A stretch of DNA of 64,000 bases from Bacteroidales bacterium (GTDB taxonomy: Bacteria > Bacteroidota > Bacteroidia > Bacteroidales > VadinHA17), in the NCBI GenBank assembly GCA_029210565.1, contig JARGFQ010000003.1, positions 237,246 to 301,245 of the forward strand, written 5' to 3'. The notes under the pieces were generated by a model. The model saw only the letters and a program-made list of their open reading frames with translations, was not told the origin of the DNA and made no database searches. This document shows, one piece after another, positions 33,250 through 43,968 of the stretch (the stretch's first letter is position 1; every line of letters starts with the position of its first letter). The position numbers and the translations under genes were made by a program.

Positions 33250-34176
33250 CTATTTAGGTTTGTTTACTCTGCAGGTTTCGTCGCCGGTAGCAAAAAAAGC
33301 TACTATCTGACTGGCGGCGGCAACGCCGGCGTTGATATTTGCCTCTGCCGTCTGTGCTCCCATCTTTTTCGGTGTAAAGAAATAGCGTCCGGCAAATCTT
33401 TCGGCAAAGAGAGAGGCGTTGTCAGGTGCGACATCGGAAAGATACCTGATGTCACTCCTCTTCTCCATCATCTCAGCGAGCTCAGCCTCATTGATGACCT
33501 CCTTGCGGGCAGTATTCACCAGCACACCGCCGGCCGGCATCAGTGAGATCAGTTTCTCTCCGATGGAGCCCCTGGTCTTATCATTGGCCGGTATGTGCAG
33601 TGAGACGTACTGACATGAGGAGTAGAGTTCCTCAATCGTGTCAACAGGTGTCACACCTGCATCACGTATTGCCTTGTGATCTACAAACGGATCGTAGGCG
33701 CAGGTCTCCATACCGAAGCCGGCAGCTATCCGGGCCATGCATCTGCCCACATTGCCGAAGGCATGGAGTCCGAGGCTCTTGCCCATGAGCTCTGACCCTG
33801 TCTTGCCGTCAAAGCCTCCGCGGGCAGAGAAAAGCATCATGCCGAAAGCCAGCTCGGCGACAGCGTTGGAGTTCTGGCCGGGGGTATTCATGGCCACGAC
33901 ACCCGAAGCAGTGCATCCGTTCAGGTCGAGATTATCGTAGCCGGCACCTGCCCTCACTGCTATCTTCAGTTTTGGGGCAGCAGCCAGAAGAGCGGCATCG
34001 ACAATGTCAGAACGGACAATCAGGGCATCGGCATCGGCTACTGCAGCGTGCAACTCCTCCGGAGAACTGTATTTCTCGAGGAGAGTAAGGGTGTGCCCGC
34101 CCTCCTCCGCCACATCGCGTATCTGCGAGATGGCCAGGGGAGCAAACGGTTTTTCAGTGGCTACCAATATTTTCAT
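33250..34176 (-). CDS. serA: D-3-phosphoglycerate dehydrogenase (short form)
   Basis: The 308-residue protein belongs to the D-isomer-specific 2-hydroxyacid dehydrogenases: ADALIVRSDIVDAALLAAAPKLKIAVRAGAGYDNLDL, Rossmann motif HAFGNVGRCMARIAAGFG, YVSLHIPANDKTRGSIGEKLI and VLVNTARKEVI. It lacks the C-terminal ACT domain, so serine feedback through ACT is not expected. The catalytic His is less typical because the C-terminus ends soon after FFTPKKMGAQTAEA. It makes 3-phosphohydroxypyruvate, the substrate of SerC encoded just upstream (gap 11 bases). Confidence 0.92.
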   Translation of the reverse strand: MKILVATEKPFAPLAISQIRDVAEEGGHTLTLLEKYSSPEELHAAVADADALIVRSDIVDAALLAAAPKLKIAVRAGAGYDNLDLNGCTASGVVAMNTPGQNSNAVAELAFGMMLFSARGGFDGKTGSELMGKSLGLHAFGNVGRCMARIAAGFGMETCAYDPFVDHKAIRDAGVTPVDTIEELYSSCQYVSLHIPANDKTRGSIGEKLISLMPAGGVLVNTARKEVINEAELAEMMEKRSDIRYLSDVAPDNASLFAERFAGRYFFTPKKMGAQTAEANINAGVAAASQIVAFFATGDETCRVNKPK

Positions 34177-34187
34177 GATACTACGGT

Positions 34188-35258
34188 TTAGTATTTGTTT
34201 TCAAACTCCTTCATGCAGTCTACCAGGGCAATCACACTCTCAATAGGCAGTGCGTTGTAGAGTGAGGCGCGGAATCCGCCCACAGACCTGTGACCGGCAA
34301 TACCGATCATGCCTTTTGATTTGGCAAAGTCGGCAAAGTCCTTCTCCAGCTCGGTATAGCTTTCTGACATGACAAAGCATGCGTTCATCAACGACCTGTC
34401 ATTGTGGTCGGGAACGGTAGCCTTAAAGAGCTTATTGCGCTCTATCTCGTCGTAAAGCAGTGCCGCCTTCTCCTTGTTGATCTTATGCATGGCACTGAGA
34501 CCACCCTTCTGCTTCAGCCATTCAAGGGTCTTCAGGGCCGCAAAGACAACCATGACCGGAGGGGTGTTGAACATCGACTCCTTATCTATGTGCGTCTTGT
34601 AGTTGAGCATGGTTGGTATCGGGCGGGTGACCCTACCCAAAACAGAGTCCTTGATGATGATAAAGGTGACCCCTGCAGGAGCAAGATTCTTCTGCGCACC
34701 ACCGTAGATTAAAGAGTATTTTGAGACGTCAACAGGGCGGCTGAATATATCCGACGACATGTCAGCCACCAGGGGAATTGAGACATCAGGGTCTTCCTTC
34801 AGTTCAGTACCGTAAATGGTGTTGTTTGTTGTGATATGAAAATAGTCAGCATCAGAGGGTACCGTATATCCTTTAGGGATATAGTTGAAGTTACTCTCCT
34901 TCGATGAAGCCACTTCAACAACCTCCCCGAACAGCTTAGCCTCTTTAATGGCTTTGCCGGCCCATTCGCCCGTATTCAGGTAGGTTGATTTCTTCTCCAT
35001 AAGGTTCATCGGCAACATAGCAAACTGGAGGCTTGCCCCTCCGCCGAGGAATATGACGGAATAACCGTCAGGAACATCAAGCAGTTCCTTTACGTGATTC
35101 ACCGCACTCTCCATCACTGCCACAAATTCCTTGCTCCGATGGGAAACCTCCATTATTGAGAGGCCGGTACCTGCAAAATCCCTGATCGCTTCTATCACCT
35201 TCTCTTTGGTGTACTGCGGCATTATCGAAGGTCCTGCGTAAAAGTTGTGTTTTTTCAT
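34188..35258 (-). CDS. serC: Phosphoserine aminotransferase
   Basis: The 356-residue class V aminotransferase starts [24 protein letters not shown], as is normal for Ser[20 protein letters not shown] binds the cofactor phosphate, [14 protein letters not shown] gives the PLP Asp region, and [14 protein letters not shown] carries the PLP-binding Lys. [17 protein letters not shown] near the C-terminus contacts substrate. It transaminates 3-phosphohydroxypyruvate with glutamate in serine synthesis and leads the serC-serA-DUF1015-yggS run. Confidence 0.97.
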   Translation of the reverse strand: MKKHNFYAGPSIMPQYTKEKVIEAIRDFAGTGLSIMEVSHRSKEFVAVMESAVNHVKELLDVPDGYSVIFLGGGASLQFAMLPMNLMEKKSTYLNTGEWAGKAIKEAKLFGEVVEVASSKESNFNYIPKGYTVPSDADYFHITTNNTIYGTELKEDPDVSIPLVADMSSDIFSRPVDVSKYSLIYGGAQKNLAPAGVTFIIIKDSVLGRVTRPIPTMLNYKTHIDKESMFNTPPVMVVFAALKTLEWLKQKGGLSAMHKINKEKAALLYDEIERNKLFKATVPDHNDRSLMNACFVMSESYTELEKDFADFAKSKGMIGIAGHRSVGGFRASLYNALPIESVIALVDCMKEFENKY

Positions 35259-35344
35259 CTCCGTTAAGTTTATATTGATAATCTGTTATTATCGTTCTGC
35301 CGGGGAGCTTTGCGGGGTTCCTTCTGTCAGACACTCTTTTTGTG

Positions 35345-36061
35345 TCACAACTCGACAAGCTTTCCGTCGCGCAGCACCGGTATCTTTTCCGTCACATCAA
35401 ATGTATGACAAAATTCAAGACAGTCATCAAGACCCTTATCCCTGAGCCTTGACCTCTGCGCTGCCTTCTCAATGTATCCCATCAGATCTTCCCTTGCTGC
35501 TTTCCACAGGTCAGTGGCAGCATGTACCGAATCACAGATGGTCCTGAACCCGCCTCCCCGAAGCAGCCTGTCAGAAATGGCTCCTGCGCAGAGTGTATCC
35601 TCGAGATTGAAACGGTTCTTCCACCCGGCGCAGACGATAACCACCTTTCTATCCTGCATCTCCAGCCAGCTGCACAGCGACGAGAAGTTGAGGTATGATC
35701 CTATCACAACCTCGTGACAATCAGAGGCCCTGTTCATGATTCCCGTGCCGTTGGTAGTGCTGTATACCACACTCCTTCCCTGCACCTTGTCAGCGGTGAA
35801 GTTAAATGGCGAATTTCCGAAGTCGGCGAAACTGAGCACAAAACCGTCACGCTCGGCGGCCAGAAGATGGCCTTTCCCCTTCATCTCCCGCGCTTCCTCC
35901 ACCGTCGAGACGGGAATGATCTCCTTCACGCCGTTGGCAAAGGCATTGCATATTGAGCTGGTGGCACGAAGCACATCAACAACCACTATTATAGCCTCGC
36001 GATCGGCGTGCGCGCTGAAGATCGCAGGAGTAAAGCATATTTCAAGCCGCTTCTGTGTCAT
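35345..36061 (-). CDS. comB: 2-phosphosulfolactate phosphatase-like protein (ComB)
   Basis: The 238-residue protein matches the ComB family: VVVDVLRATSSICNAFANGVKEIIPV, GHLLAAERDGFVL, DFGNSPFNF and STTNGTGIMNRA. True ComB removes phosphate from 2-phosphosulfolactate in coenzyme M or sulfolactate routes. In Bacteroidota, where coenzyme M is absent, a role in sulfonate or sulfonolipid metabolism has been considered; the real substrate here is unproven. It lies between serC and gcvT, 22 bases after gcvT. Confidence 0.9.
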   Translation of the reverse strand: MTQKRLEICFTPAIFSAHADREAIIVVVDVLRATSSICNAFANGVKEIIPVSTVEEAREMKGKGHLLAAERDGFVLSFADFGNSPFNFTADKVQGRSVVYSTTNGTGIMNRASDCHEVVIGSYLNFSSLCSWLEMQDRKVVIVCAGWKNRFNLEDTLCAGAISDRLLRGGGFRTICDSVHAATDLWKAAREDLMGYIEKAAQRSRLRDKGLDDCLEFCHTFDVTEKIPVLRDGKLVEL

Positions 36062-36083
36062 TTCCGGATTAGAGGAACGGATT

Positions 36084-37196
36084 TTAATGTTTCTTGTAGA
36101 ATGGCAGGGTTACAACCTTTGCCTTAAGGTCCTTCCCTCTGACGCGTATAAATATCTCTGTGTCTGTTTTCCAGAAGTTGCGCTTCAGGTATGCCATCCC
36201 TATACCCTGTTTCAGCATCGGTGACATCGTCCCTGAGGTGACCTCTCCTATGCTGTTACCTTCAGCATCAACAACCTCATAGTGCTGCCTGGGGATACCC
36301 TTGTCGACCATCACAAAACCTTTCAGGCGCCGTTCTGTTCCCTCCTCCTTGTGTCTGAGCAGCAACTCCCTGTCAATAAAGTCCTTGCCTGGCACGAATT
36401 TAGTAATCCAGCCCAGTCCGGCCTCAATGGGTGAAGTGGTGTCATTGATGTCATTGCCATAGAGACAGAAGCCCATCTCCAGGCGCAGGGTATCCCTGGC
36501 ACCCAGGCCCACCGGCCTGATGCCAAACTCTTCTCCTGCCTTGAATACCGCCTCCCAGAGACGAGGAGCATCCTCATTCCTGACGTATATCTCGCATCCG
36601 CCCGCGCCTGTATATCCTGTGGTGGAGAAAATCACCTTTTCAATCCCGGCAAAGGTAAGCACCTTGAAGGTATAGTACTCCATATCCGTCACTGACTCCT
36701 CCGTCAGCTTCTGCATGGCCTGCAGGGCCAGCGGACCCTGTATTGCCAGCTGTGCAGTCCATTCGGAAGCATTGTGCAGATCCTTGCCCGGACCAGCTTC
36801 GATACCGAAGCGTCCGGCATGGCTAACACACCAATCCCAGTCCTTCTCAATGTTTGCGGCATTGACCACGAGCAGATACTTCTCAGCATTGAAGCGATAG
36901 ATGAGAAGATCGTCAACGATGCCTCCCTTACCGTTGGGAAAACAGGTATACTGAACCTTTCCGTCAGTCAGCGCCGACACATCATTGGTGGTGATATATT
37001 GCAGAAAATCAAGTGCCCGCGGTCCGTTTACCCAGAACTCACCCATGTGCGAGACATCAAAGACACCCACTTTCTCCCTCACGGTAACATGCTCCTCGGT
37101 GATACCCGCATACTCAACAGGCATATTGTAGCCGGCAAAAGGAATGATTCTGGCACCAAGGGCCTCATGGAACTTAAGAAACGGAGTATTTTTCAT
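36084..37196 (-). CDS. gcvT: Aminomethyltransferase, glycine cleavage T protein
   Basis: The 370-residue protein begins [35 protein letters not shown], the typical GcvT start, with [33 protein letters not shown] and [20 protein letters not shown] for tetrahydrofolate binding. It transfers the aminomethyl group from lipoyl-H protein to tetrahydrofolate. The P, L and H subunit genes are not in this window; the GcvH-like domains at 19948 and 23816 are membrane proteins and unlikely to be its H partner. Confidence 0.96.
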   Translation of the reverse strand: MKNTPFLKFHEALGARIIPFAGYNMPVEYAGITEEHVTVREKVGVFDVSHMGEFWVNGPRALDFLQYITTNDVSALTDGKVQYTCFPNGKGGIVDDLLIYRFNAEKYLLVVNAANIEKDWDWCVSHAGRFGIEAGPGKDLHNASEWTAQLAIQGPLALQAMQKLTEESVTDMEYYTFKVLTFAGIEKVIFSTTGYTGAGGCEIYVRNEDAPRLWEAVFKAGEEFGIRPVGLGARDTLRLEMGFCLYGNDINDTTSPIEAGLGWITKFVPGKDFIDRELLLRHKEEGTERRLKGFVMVDKGIPRQHYEVVDAEGNSIGEVTSGTMSPMLKQGIGMAYLKRNFWKTDTEIFIRVRGKDLKAKVVTLPFYKKH

Positions 37197-37316
37197 GACA
37201 AAACTTTTAGTATCTTAAGCAAAAGTATCATTTTTATCCAAAATAATTGATGCGATAAATCATGTTTGGCCGGGCTCTTTTAGAGACTCCTGAGAGGCTG
37301 AAAGTTACATTATTTC

Positions 37317-37324
37317 TATATTTG
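37317..37324 (+). promoter_or_regulatory. -7 box of the Hpt-STAS pair
   Basis: TATATTTG is an exact TAnnTTTG match ending 24 bases before ATG 37349, which supports that start over the earlier ATG at 37262. Confidence 0.55.
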
Positions 37325-37348
37325 TATCCGGAACCAAAGTTGAAAAAA

Positions 37349-37702
37349 ATGGAATATACCATTTTCAAGCCCGAATATCTCGTCAGCGTTACCGGAGGCG
37401 ATCCGGGAATCATGGAGGAGATTGCCGGAATCTTCATGAGTCAGATCCCGGAGTTTGTAACACAGATGAATGAGCTACTCGAAAATGAAAAATATTACGA
37501 GCTGGGGCTGCTTGCACACAAGGCCAAAGGTTCGGTGTCAGTAATGGGCATGGAAGATACCTCTAAAATGCTCAAGGAGTTTGAACTGCTGGCCAAGGCA
37601 GGTGAACAGAAGGTTCGTTACGGGGAGTTCATACAGAAGTTCCGGGATGATGCCTCAACGGTGACGGCAGAGATAAACGACTATCTTTCCAGGTCAAAGT
37701 AG
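37349..37702 (+). CDS. Stand-alone Hpt (histidine phosphotransfer) protein
   Basis: From ATG 37349 the protein has 117 residues, all one Hpt four-helix bundle: IMEEIAGIFMSQIPEFVTQMNELL, then LGLLAHKAKGSVSVMGM, in which His (AHKAKG) is the phospho-accepting residue, and DTSKMLKEFELLAKAGEQ. It should relay phosphate between a hybrid kinase and a response regulator located elsewhere. The next gene, six bases downstream, is a STAS protein. An upstream ATG at 37262 would place the start before the -7 box. Confidence 0.88.
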   Translation: MEYTIFKPEYLVSVTGGDPGIMEEIAGIFMSQIPEFVTQMNELLENEKYYELGLLAHKAKGSVSVMGMEDTSKMLKEFELLAKAGEQKVRYGEFIQKFRDDASTVTAEINDYLSRSK

Positions 37703-37708
37703 TTCCGG

Positions 37709-38059
37709 ATGGTGATCTCAGAAAAAATAGACGGCATTGAGGTGATCAGCTTCAAAACTGACAGGATCAATGCCCTGAATGTTGACACCATCAGGCCGGG
37801 AATAATAAAACTTTTTGAGACACCCTACACAAATGTGGTCATTGACCTTGACGGTGTCAACTACCTTGACAGTACCGCTTTTGCCATGATACTCCACCTG
37901 CTGAGGGTCTCACACTCCAACTACTGCTCCATCAGGCTCTGCGGCCTGTCAGAGTCAGCCAGGGAGCTCTTTGAGCTTCTTCAGCTTCACAAGGCCCTTG
38001 ACATCCACACTGACCGGGAGAGCTGCCTTGAGAGTTACCGTAAGGGACCCTCGTATTAG
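37709..38059 (+). CDS. STAS-domain anti-sigma factor antagonist-like protein
   Basis: The 116-residue protein is a single STAS domain: VVIDLDGVNYLDSTAFAMILHLLRVS contains the Asp-Ser site that is phosphorylated in SpoIIAA-type antagonists. It follows the Hpt gene by six bases. The gene ends tail to tail with clpB, the stop codons overlapping by four bases. Which kinase or anti-sigma factor it binds is unknown; SiaB at 44374 is one candidate in this region. Confidence 0.85.
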   Translation: MVISEKIDGIEVISFKTDRINALNVDTIRPGIIKLFETPYTNVVIDLDGVNYLDSTAFAMILHLLRVSHSNYCSIRLCGLSESARELFELLQLHKALDIHTDRESCLESYRKGPSY

Positions 38060-40647
38060 TTGTTGCCGATAACCAGATTCCCCCCCTGAATATCTATCGT
38101 TACCGCTTTCTCCTTTTCAACCTTGCCGGCAATTATTGCCTTTGACAGTTCATTCACTATCTCCTTCTGTATAAGTCTCTTAACCGGTCGTGCCCCGAAA
38201 AGAGGGTCAAACCCTTTGTCAGCAAGCCACTCTACCGCCCTTTCTGTAAGTTCACTCCTGATGCCTTTTTCCTCAAGCATCCGTGCCACTCTTCCGAACT
38301 GCAGCCTTACTATCTCACGTATCTGTTCCACAGTCAGAGGCCTGAACATGACGATCTCGTCAACACGGTTGACAAACTCGGGTCTCAGTGTGTTCCTGAG
38401 CAGCTGTACCAGCTCATTTCGCAGTTTATCAGCCTTCTCTTCGTCCATCTCGCCGTTGCTCTCCCCGATGCTCTCGCGTATCAGAGAAGAGCCAAGGTTG
38501 GAGGTCATGATGACAATGGTGTTACGGAAGTTGACTGTGCGCCCCTTGTTATCTGTCAGCCTACCGTCGTCAAGCACCTGCAGCAGTATATTGAACACGT
38601 CGGGATGGGCCTTCTCTATCTCATCGAGGAGCACTACCGAATAGGGTTTGTGCCTTATCGCTTCCGTGAGCTGTCCTCCCTCGTCATAACCCACATACCC
38701 GGGAGGTGCTCCCACAAGCCTTGAGACACTGTGTCTCTCCTGGTATTCGGTCATGTCTATGCGAGTCATCAGATTCTCATTGTTGAAGAGGTATTCTGCC
38801 AGTGCCCTTGCCAGCTCTGTCTTTCCAACGCCAGTGGTGCCCAGGAAGATGAATGAGCCTACCGGCTTCCTGTCATCCTGAAGGCCTGCCCTTGACCTGC
38901 GGACGGCGTCGGAGACGGCGGATATAGCCTCATCCTGGCCTATAACCCTTTTGTGAAGCTCCTCTTCGAGTCTCAGCAGCTTGTCTCTCTCACTCTCGAG
39001 CATGCGGGATACCGGGATGCCGGTCCAGCGTGATACGATCTCGGCAATGTCATCAGCACGCACATCATCGCGAACCATTGAACCTGAATCACGCTTCTCC
39101 TCTATCTCTTTCTGCAGTGCAGCTGATTCGCTCTCATTCTCTACCAGGCGCCCGTAACGTATCTCGGCCACCCTGCCGTAGTCGCCCGCTCTCTCAGCGC
39201 TCTCGGCCTGGAACCGCAGCTCCTCAGCCTCCTGCTTCATCTTCTGCAGGCTCTCAACAAGATCCTTCTCTGAGCGCCAGCGGGCCTTCAGCTCATCGCG
39301 GTTTGCAGCGAGGTCGGCAATCTCCTTCGAGAGCTCCTTCTCCTTGACGGCATCACCGTCGCGCCGTACTGCCTCACGCTCGATCTCCAGCTGCCTGATG
39401 AGCCTGTCGGCACTATCTATCTCCTCCGGCACGGAGTTCATCTCCAGCCTGAGCCGGGCAGCGGCCTCATCGATCAGATCAATAGCCTTGTCCGGAAGAA
39501 ACCTGTCAGTGATGTACCTGTATGACAGGTCAACGGCTGCAATGATCGCCTCATCCCTTATTATTACCTTGTGATGAGCCTCATACTTCTCCCTCAGACC
39601 GCGCAGTATTGAGATGGCGTCAGCCCTGTCGGGCTCATTTATCATGACCACCTGGAAACGGCGCTGCAGAGCCTTGTCGGTCTCAAAAAACTTCTGGTAC
39701 TCACTCAGAGTGGTGGCACCGATGGCCCGCAGTTCACCCTTAGCCAGCGCCGGCTTGAGAATGTTGGCGGCATCCATGGCCCCCTCTCCCTTGCCGGCGC
39801 CGACGAGAGTGTGTATCTCGTCAATGAAGAGAATCACTTCGCCGTCAGAGGCTATCACCTCATTAACAACAGACTTAAGCCTCTCCTCAAACTCACCCTT
39901 GTATTTTGCCCCAGCTATCAGGGCTCCCATATCAAGTGAATATATCTTCCTGTCAAGGAGGCCCTCGGGCACGTCGCCACGGACAATACGATGGGCCAGT
40001 CCCTCGGCGATGGCGGTCTTGCCGACACCGGGCTCGCCGATGAGGATGGGGTTGTTCTTTGAGCGGCGTGACAGAATCTGCAGCACCCGCCTGATCTCTT
40101 CATCTCTTCCGATGACAGGATCAAGCTTGCCAACACGTGCACGCTCATTCAGGTCAATGGCATAACGATTCAGGGAGTCGTAGGTCTCCTCCTGCGACGG
40201 GCCTGTGACCTTCGCACCCTTGCGCAGATCGCGTATGGCTGCATTGAGCGTATCAGCGGTGATACCCTGCTCCTTCATCATCCGTGCAGCCGCATCCGAT
40301 CCCTCCGGTATGGCAAGCAGGATGTGCTCGACAGACACAAACCGGTCCTGCATCTTCGCGGCGTGATCAGCCGCACGGCTGAAGACCGATGAGCAGGCCT
40401 GCGAAAAAAAAGGTTCTCCGCCGCTGACACGCGGATAGCCGTCAATGAGATCATCAACGGCCTTGTTGAACACGGAGCCGTTGACACCGCTCTTTGAGAG
40501 TATGTATGACACTATGCTTTCAGCCTCAGTGACCATCCCCTTGAGCAGATGCCCGCACTCGATGGCCTGGTGCCCCTTGCCGGCAGCTATCTCAGCCGCC
40601 TTCTGAACCGATTCCTGAGCTTTAATGGTGAAATTTTCAAAATTCAT
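38056..40647 (-). CDS. clpB: ATP-dependent disaggregase ClpB
   Basis: The protein has 863 residues, normal for ClpB. It has the N-terminal Clp repeats, AAA-1 with Walker A GEPGVGKT and [12 protein letters not shown], a long coiled-coil middle domain (about 405-525) and AAA-2 with [42 protein letters not shown]. The middle domain distinguishes it from ClpA/ClpC. It resolves aggregated proteins with DnaK. The ATG 40647 is preceded by AGGAGG at a rather long 15-base spacing. Confidence 0.97.
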   Translation of the reverse strand: MNFENFTIKAQESVQKAAEIAAGKGHQAIECGHLLKGMVTEAESIVSYILSKSGVNGSVFNKAVDDLIDGYPRVSGGEPFFSQACSSVFSRAADHAAKMQDRFVSVEHILLAIPEGSDAAARMMKEQGITADTLNAAIRDLRKGAKVTGPSQEETYDSLNRYAIDLNERARVGKLDPVIGRDEEIRRVLQILSRRSKNNPILIGEPGVGKTAIAEGLAHRIVRGDVPEGLLDRKIYSLDMGALIAGAKYKGEFEERLKSVVNEVIASDGEVILFIDEIHTLVGAGKGEGAMDAANILKPALAKGELRAIGATTLSEYQKFFETDKALQRRFQVVMINEPDRADAISILRGLREKYEAHHKVIIRDEAIIAAVDLSYRYITDRFLPDKAIDLIDEAAARLRLEMNSVPEEIDSADRLIRQLEIEREAVRRDGDAVKEKELSKEIADLAANRDELKARWRSEKDLVESLQKMKQEAEELRFQAESAERAGDYGRVAEIRYGRLVENESESAALQKEIEEKRDSGSMVRDDVRADDIAEIVSRWTGIPVSRMLESERDKLLRLEEELHKRVIGQDEAISAVSDAVRRSRAGLQDDRKPVGSFIFLGTTGVGKTELARALAEYLFNNENLMTRIDMTEYQERHSVSRLVGAPPGYVGYDEGGQLTEAIRHKPYSVVLLDEIEKAHPDVFNILLQVLDDGRLTDNKGRTVNFRNTIVIMTSNLGSSLIRESIGESNGEMDEEKADKLRNELVQLLRNTLRPEFVNRVDEIVMFRPLTVEQIREIVRLQFGRVARMLEEKGIRSELTERAVEWLADKGFDPLFGARPVKRLIQKEIVNELSKAIIAGKVEKEKAVTIDIQGGNLVIGNN

Positions 40648-40803
40648 GATATCTGTCTTTTACCTCCTGCTGTTCAATTTTTTTGCCACACCGCCCGCAG
40701 CGGTAAAATCATGTCAATATGACAGATTACGGATACTATAGGCCTCTGCCCTTCGTTATAATAAACTCAGAACTGTAATACTGGCTAGCAAAACCACTCC
40801 GGG

Positions 40804-43800
40804 ATGAATGAGAAGATATTAAGGACCCTAATGCATCTCTTCGCCATCATTGCCCCCGCGCAGGGCAACGGCACGGACAGGCGCAGGGTTGTGGAGGCGT
40901 TTCTCAGGCCCCAGCTCAACCAGGAGGGGGTGGATGCCTATCTGAAGATCTTCGACAACTATTATGCCGAGGCACAGCAGCGGCTGAAAAAGGGCAATGA
41001 AGCCCGCAGGAACGCGGCCATCTCCGTTAGGATAATAAAGATCTGCTTCGATATCGGGACTCAGCTGACACTGAACCAAAAGATAATTGTCCTGGTGCAG
41101 CTCCTTGAATACTGTCGCTCTGACGGCGCCGAGGTGAGCGGCACCGAGCTGGAGTTTATAATCACTGCCGCCGAAGGCTTCAATGTAGACCCCGAAGACT
41201 ACCATCTTATCCGCGAGTTTGTGCTCTCATCACGGTCAGAGGTGCCGGAATCATCACGGGTGCTTGTCATTGACAGCAACCCCGGACACAACTTTGAGAA
41301 GACCCATCACATCAGGAACGAGACGCTGCGGGGCCAGGTAAGGTTCCTCAATCTGCCCCAGGCAGACATGCTTTTCGTGAGGTCATTCGGTACGGGTGAG
41401 CTGCTGCTCAGCGGCCAGCTGCGGCATGAAGACAGGGTTTATCTCTTTGAGCGTGGTGCCTCACTCAAATTCATGAGCAGCAAACCGATCTACTACAGCG
41501 AGGTGATCAGACAATTCCTCGATGAGAAGGCGCTGGCGTCGATGGTGGTCTATGACGTCCGTAACATCGAGTACAAATTCAAGGAGGGAGACCTGGGGCT
41601 ACACTCTATGAGCTTCACCGAAGAGTCGGGCAGACTCATTGGCATTATGGGTGCCTCCGGAGCCGGCAAATCGACACTGCTGAGTGTCCTCAACGGAATC
41701 AACAGACCCCATGCCGGTGAGGTACTGATAAACGGCGTCAATATCCATGACGAAGGTGATAGGGTCAGGGGACTGATAGGCTATGTAGCCCAGGATGACC
41801 TTTTGATTGAAGAGCTGTCAGTCTTTGAAAACCTCTTTTACAACGCCAAACTGTGCTTCGGAAATCTCACCGACTCTGTGATCTCGTCAAAGGTTGAGGA
41901 TGTGCTTCACAGCCTGGGCCTCTATGAGATCAGGGACATGAAGGTGGGAACACCCCTCAACAAGAAAATCTCCGGGGGACAGCGCAAGAGGCTTAACATC
42001 TCACTCGAACTTATCAGGGAGCCCGCCATCCTTTTCCTGGATGAACCCACATCCGGACTCTCATCGCTCGATTCGGAGAACATCCTTGACCTGCTCAACG
42101 ACCTCAAGCTTAAGGGCAAACTGATCTTTGTAGTAATACACCAGCCCTCATCGGATATCTTCAAGATGTTTGACAAGCTTATCTTCCTTGACAGCGGCGG
42201 CTATATGATTTACTACGGCGTCCCGGTCAGCTCAATAGGCTACTTCAAGGACAGGATGCAGCTTCCCAGGTACAATGACAGCGAGTGCCCCGCCTGCGGC
42301 AATGTCAATCCCGAACAGATCTTCAGCATAGTGGAGTCGAGGGTGCTCGATGAGTTCGGGCGCCCGACGCAGACCAGAAAGGTTTCGCCTGCCGAATGGA
42401 ACGCCTATTACCACGAACACAGGGAGGAAATGCCTGCAACACCGGTTCCGGGCAATGGCATACCGGAGATCACCCTCCAGACCCCCGGCAGGTTAAAACA
42501 GTTTCTCGTCTATGCCAAGCGTGACATACTGACCAAGCTGTCAGACACACAGTACCTGGTTGTTACCCTGCTTGAGGCCCCGGTGCTGGCTCTCTTCCTC
42601 GCCTATATCATCAGGTATTTCGACGAGAGCGTGCGCGAGCCGGCATACATGCTAATTCAGAACAGCAACCTGCCCGTCTATATCTTCATGTCGGTCATAG
42701 TAGCCATCTTCATGGGGCTCACCGTCAGTGCGGAGGAGATCATCAAGGACAGAAAGATACTGAGACGCGAGTCCTTCCTCGACCTCAGCCGGAACAGCTA
42801 CCTTCTCTCAAAGATAGGGGTACAGTTCCTCATCTCAGCCATTCAGGCCGCCATGTTCGTTGCGGTGGGCAACAGCATCTTCGGCATCAGGGGCATGTGG
42901 TTTGAATTCTGGATCGTGCTCTTCTCCTGCTGGGCAACAGCGAACATGATGGGCCTGCTTATATCCGACAGTTTCAAGACAGTTGTGACAATATATATAC
43001 TGATACCGTTCCTCGTTATTCCACAGATAATCCTCAGCGGCATCATTGTAAAGTATGACAGGCTGAACCCCAACATCTCGTCGCCGGTATCAATACCTGT
43101 CTACGGTGAGATCATTGCCGCCCGCTGGGGTTACGAGGCACTGGCTGTCGACCAGTTTATCAATAACAGGTTCGAAAAACAGTTTTACCAGTATGACAAG
43201 GTCATCAGCATAGCAAAGTTCAAGAAGGATATATGGTACAATGAGATGAGGAGCATCCTTTCCAGGGTTGAGAGCAACATTGAGAGAGAGCGGCTGGATG
43301 ATTCCGACAGACACGATATGATACTGATCCGCAACGAGACGGAGGAAGAGCTTGCCTTCACCCCCGCAATCGCCTTTGATCCGGGGATCATAGACCCTGA
43401 CAACATCAGCCTTGTGGCAGTAGAGGCTGCACGTGAGTACATTGAGAGGGTACGCAGATATTATATCGAGGTGTCAAAAGAGGCCGTGGAAGCCCGCGAC
43501 CAGAGCATCATGGCTTATGAGAGGGCCGACCGCGAGGGGTTCATCAGAATGAAGAAAGAGTATACCAACGAGTCACTCGAGGAGTTCGTCAGGAATGACA
43601 ATGAAAAGACCAAGATCAAACGATATAAGGACAGGCTCTACCAGAACTACGACCAGATCTTCCAGGACCCGGAAAATATGTTCGTCAAGGCACACTTCTA
43701 CGCTCCCCGCAAGAGGATCTTCGGGGTCTATGCCGGCACCCTGGCGGTAAATACCGGGGTCATCTGGTTCATGACGGCGATCTTGTACCTGTTGCTCTAT

Positions 43801-43878
43801 TTCAGGGTGCTGTACAGGATTCTCGACTCCTCAGTCAAGCTGAAGAAAGCATGGCGATACCGTCACAGGGGCGATTAA
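40804..43878 (+). CDS. ABCG-like ABC transporter with N-terminal TerB-like region
   Basis: The 1024-residue protein joins four parts. Residues about 1-140 are helical and resemble the TerB/tellurite-resistance fold (IKICFDIGTQLTLNQKIIVLVQLLEYCRSDGAEVSGTE); 150-255 is a linker with beta character. The ABC domain has Walker A GASGAGKST (about 283-291), signature SGGQRKRLNIS (about 390) and Walker B AILFLDEPTSGLSS. The permease half (about 590-1005) has six or so helices of the ABC-2 type, with a long helical extracytoplasmic insert before the last helix (about 785-975). A full half-transporter in one chain is expected to dimerise. The substrate is unknown. Confidence 0.88.
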   Translation: MNEKILRTLMHLFAIIAPAQGNGTDRRRVVEAFLRPQLNQEGVDAYLKIFDNYYAEAQQRLKKGNEARRNAAISVRIIKICFDIGTQLTLNQKIIVLVQLLEYCRSDGAEVSGTELEFIITAAEGFNVDPEDYHLIREFVLSSRSEVPESSRVLVIDSNPGHNFEKTHHIRNETLRGQVRFLNLPQADMLFVRSFGTGELLLSGQLRHEDRVYLFERGASLKFMSSKPIYYSEVIRQFLDEKALASMVVYDVRNIEYKFKEGDLGLHSMSFTEESGRLIGIMGASGAGKSTLLSVLNGINRPHAGEVLINGVNIHDEGDRVRGLIGYVAQDDLLIEELSVFENLFYNAKLCFGNLTDSVISSKVEDVLHSLGLYEIRDMKVGTPLNKKISGGQRKRLNISLELIREPAILFLDEPTSGLSSLDSENILDLLNDLKLKGKLIFVVIHQPSSDIFKMFDKLIFLDSGGYMIYYGVPVSSIGYFKDRMQLPRYNDSECPACGNVNPEQIFSIVESRVLDEFGRPTQTRKVSPAEWNAYYHEHREEMPATPVPGNGIPEITLQTPGRLKQFLVYAKRDILTKLSDTQYLVVTLLEAPVLALFLAYIIRYFDESVREPAYMLIQNSNLPVYIFMSVIVAIFMGLTVSAEEIIKDRKILRRESFLDLSRNSYLLSKIGVQFLISAIQAAMFVAVGNSIFGIRGMWFEFWIVLFSCWATANMMGLLISDSFKTVVTIYILIPFLVIPQIILSGIIVKYDRLNPNISSPVSIPVYGEIIAARWGYEALAVDQFINNRFEKQFYQYDKVISIAKFKKDIWYNEMRSILSRVESNIERERLDDSDRHDMILIRNETEEELAFTPAIAFDPGIIDPDNISLVAVEAAREYIERVRRYYIEVSKEAVEARDQSIMAYERADREGFIRMKKEYTNESLEEFVRNDNEKTKIKRYKDRLYQNYDQIFQDPENMFVKAHFYAPRKRIFGVYAGTLAVNTGVIWFMTAILYLLLYFRVLYRILDSSVKLKKAWRYRHRGD

Positions 43879-43894
43879 CATGCCGGCAATAATA

Positions 43895-43959
43895 AATGCA
43901 GAGGGCGCCGGCCGCAAGGCTGACACCCTCTGCATTATCAAATAACCGATCTTTTTTTT
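43895..43959 (+). terminator. Rho-independent terminator after the ABC transporter
   Basis: AATGCAGAGGGCG (43895-43907) pairs with CACCCTCTGCATT (43923-43935) over 13 bp with one G-U, followed by a T run at 43952-43959. The stem shares the GAGGGTG core with the hairpin at 28242. Confidence 0.8.
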
Positions 43960-43968
43960 GTTCCGGAG

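Noticed and set aside
39030..40165. Plus-strand frames opposite clpB
   Set aside because: Ser/Arg-rich antisense shadows of a strongly conserved ClpB frame.
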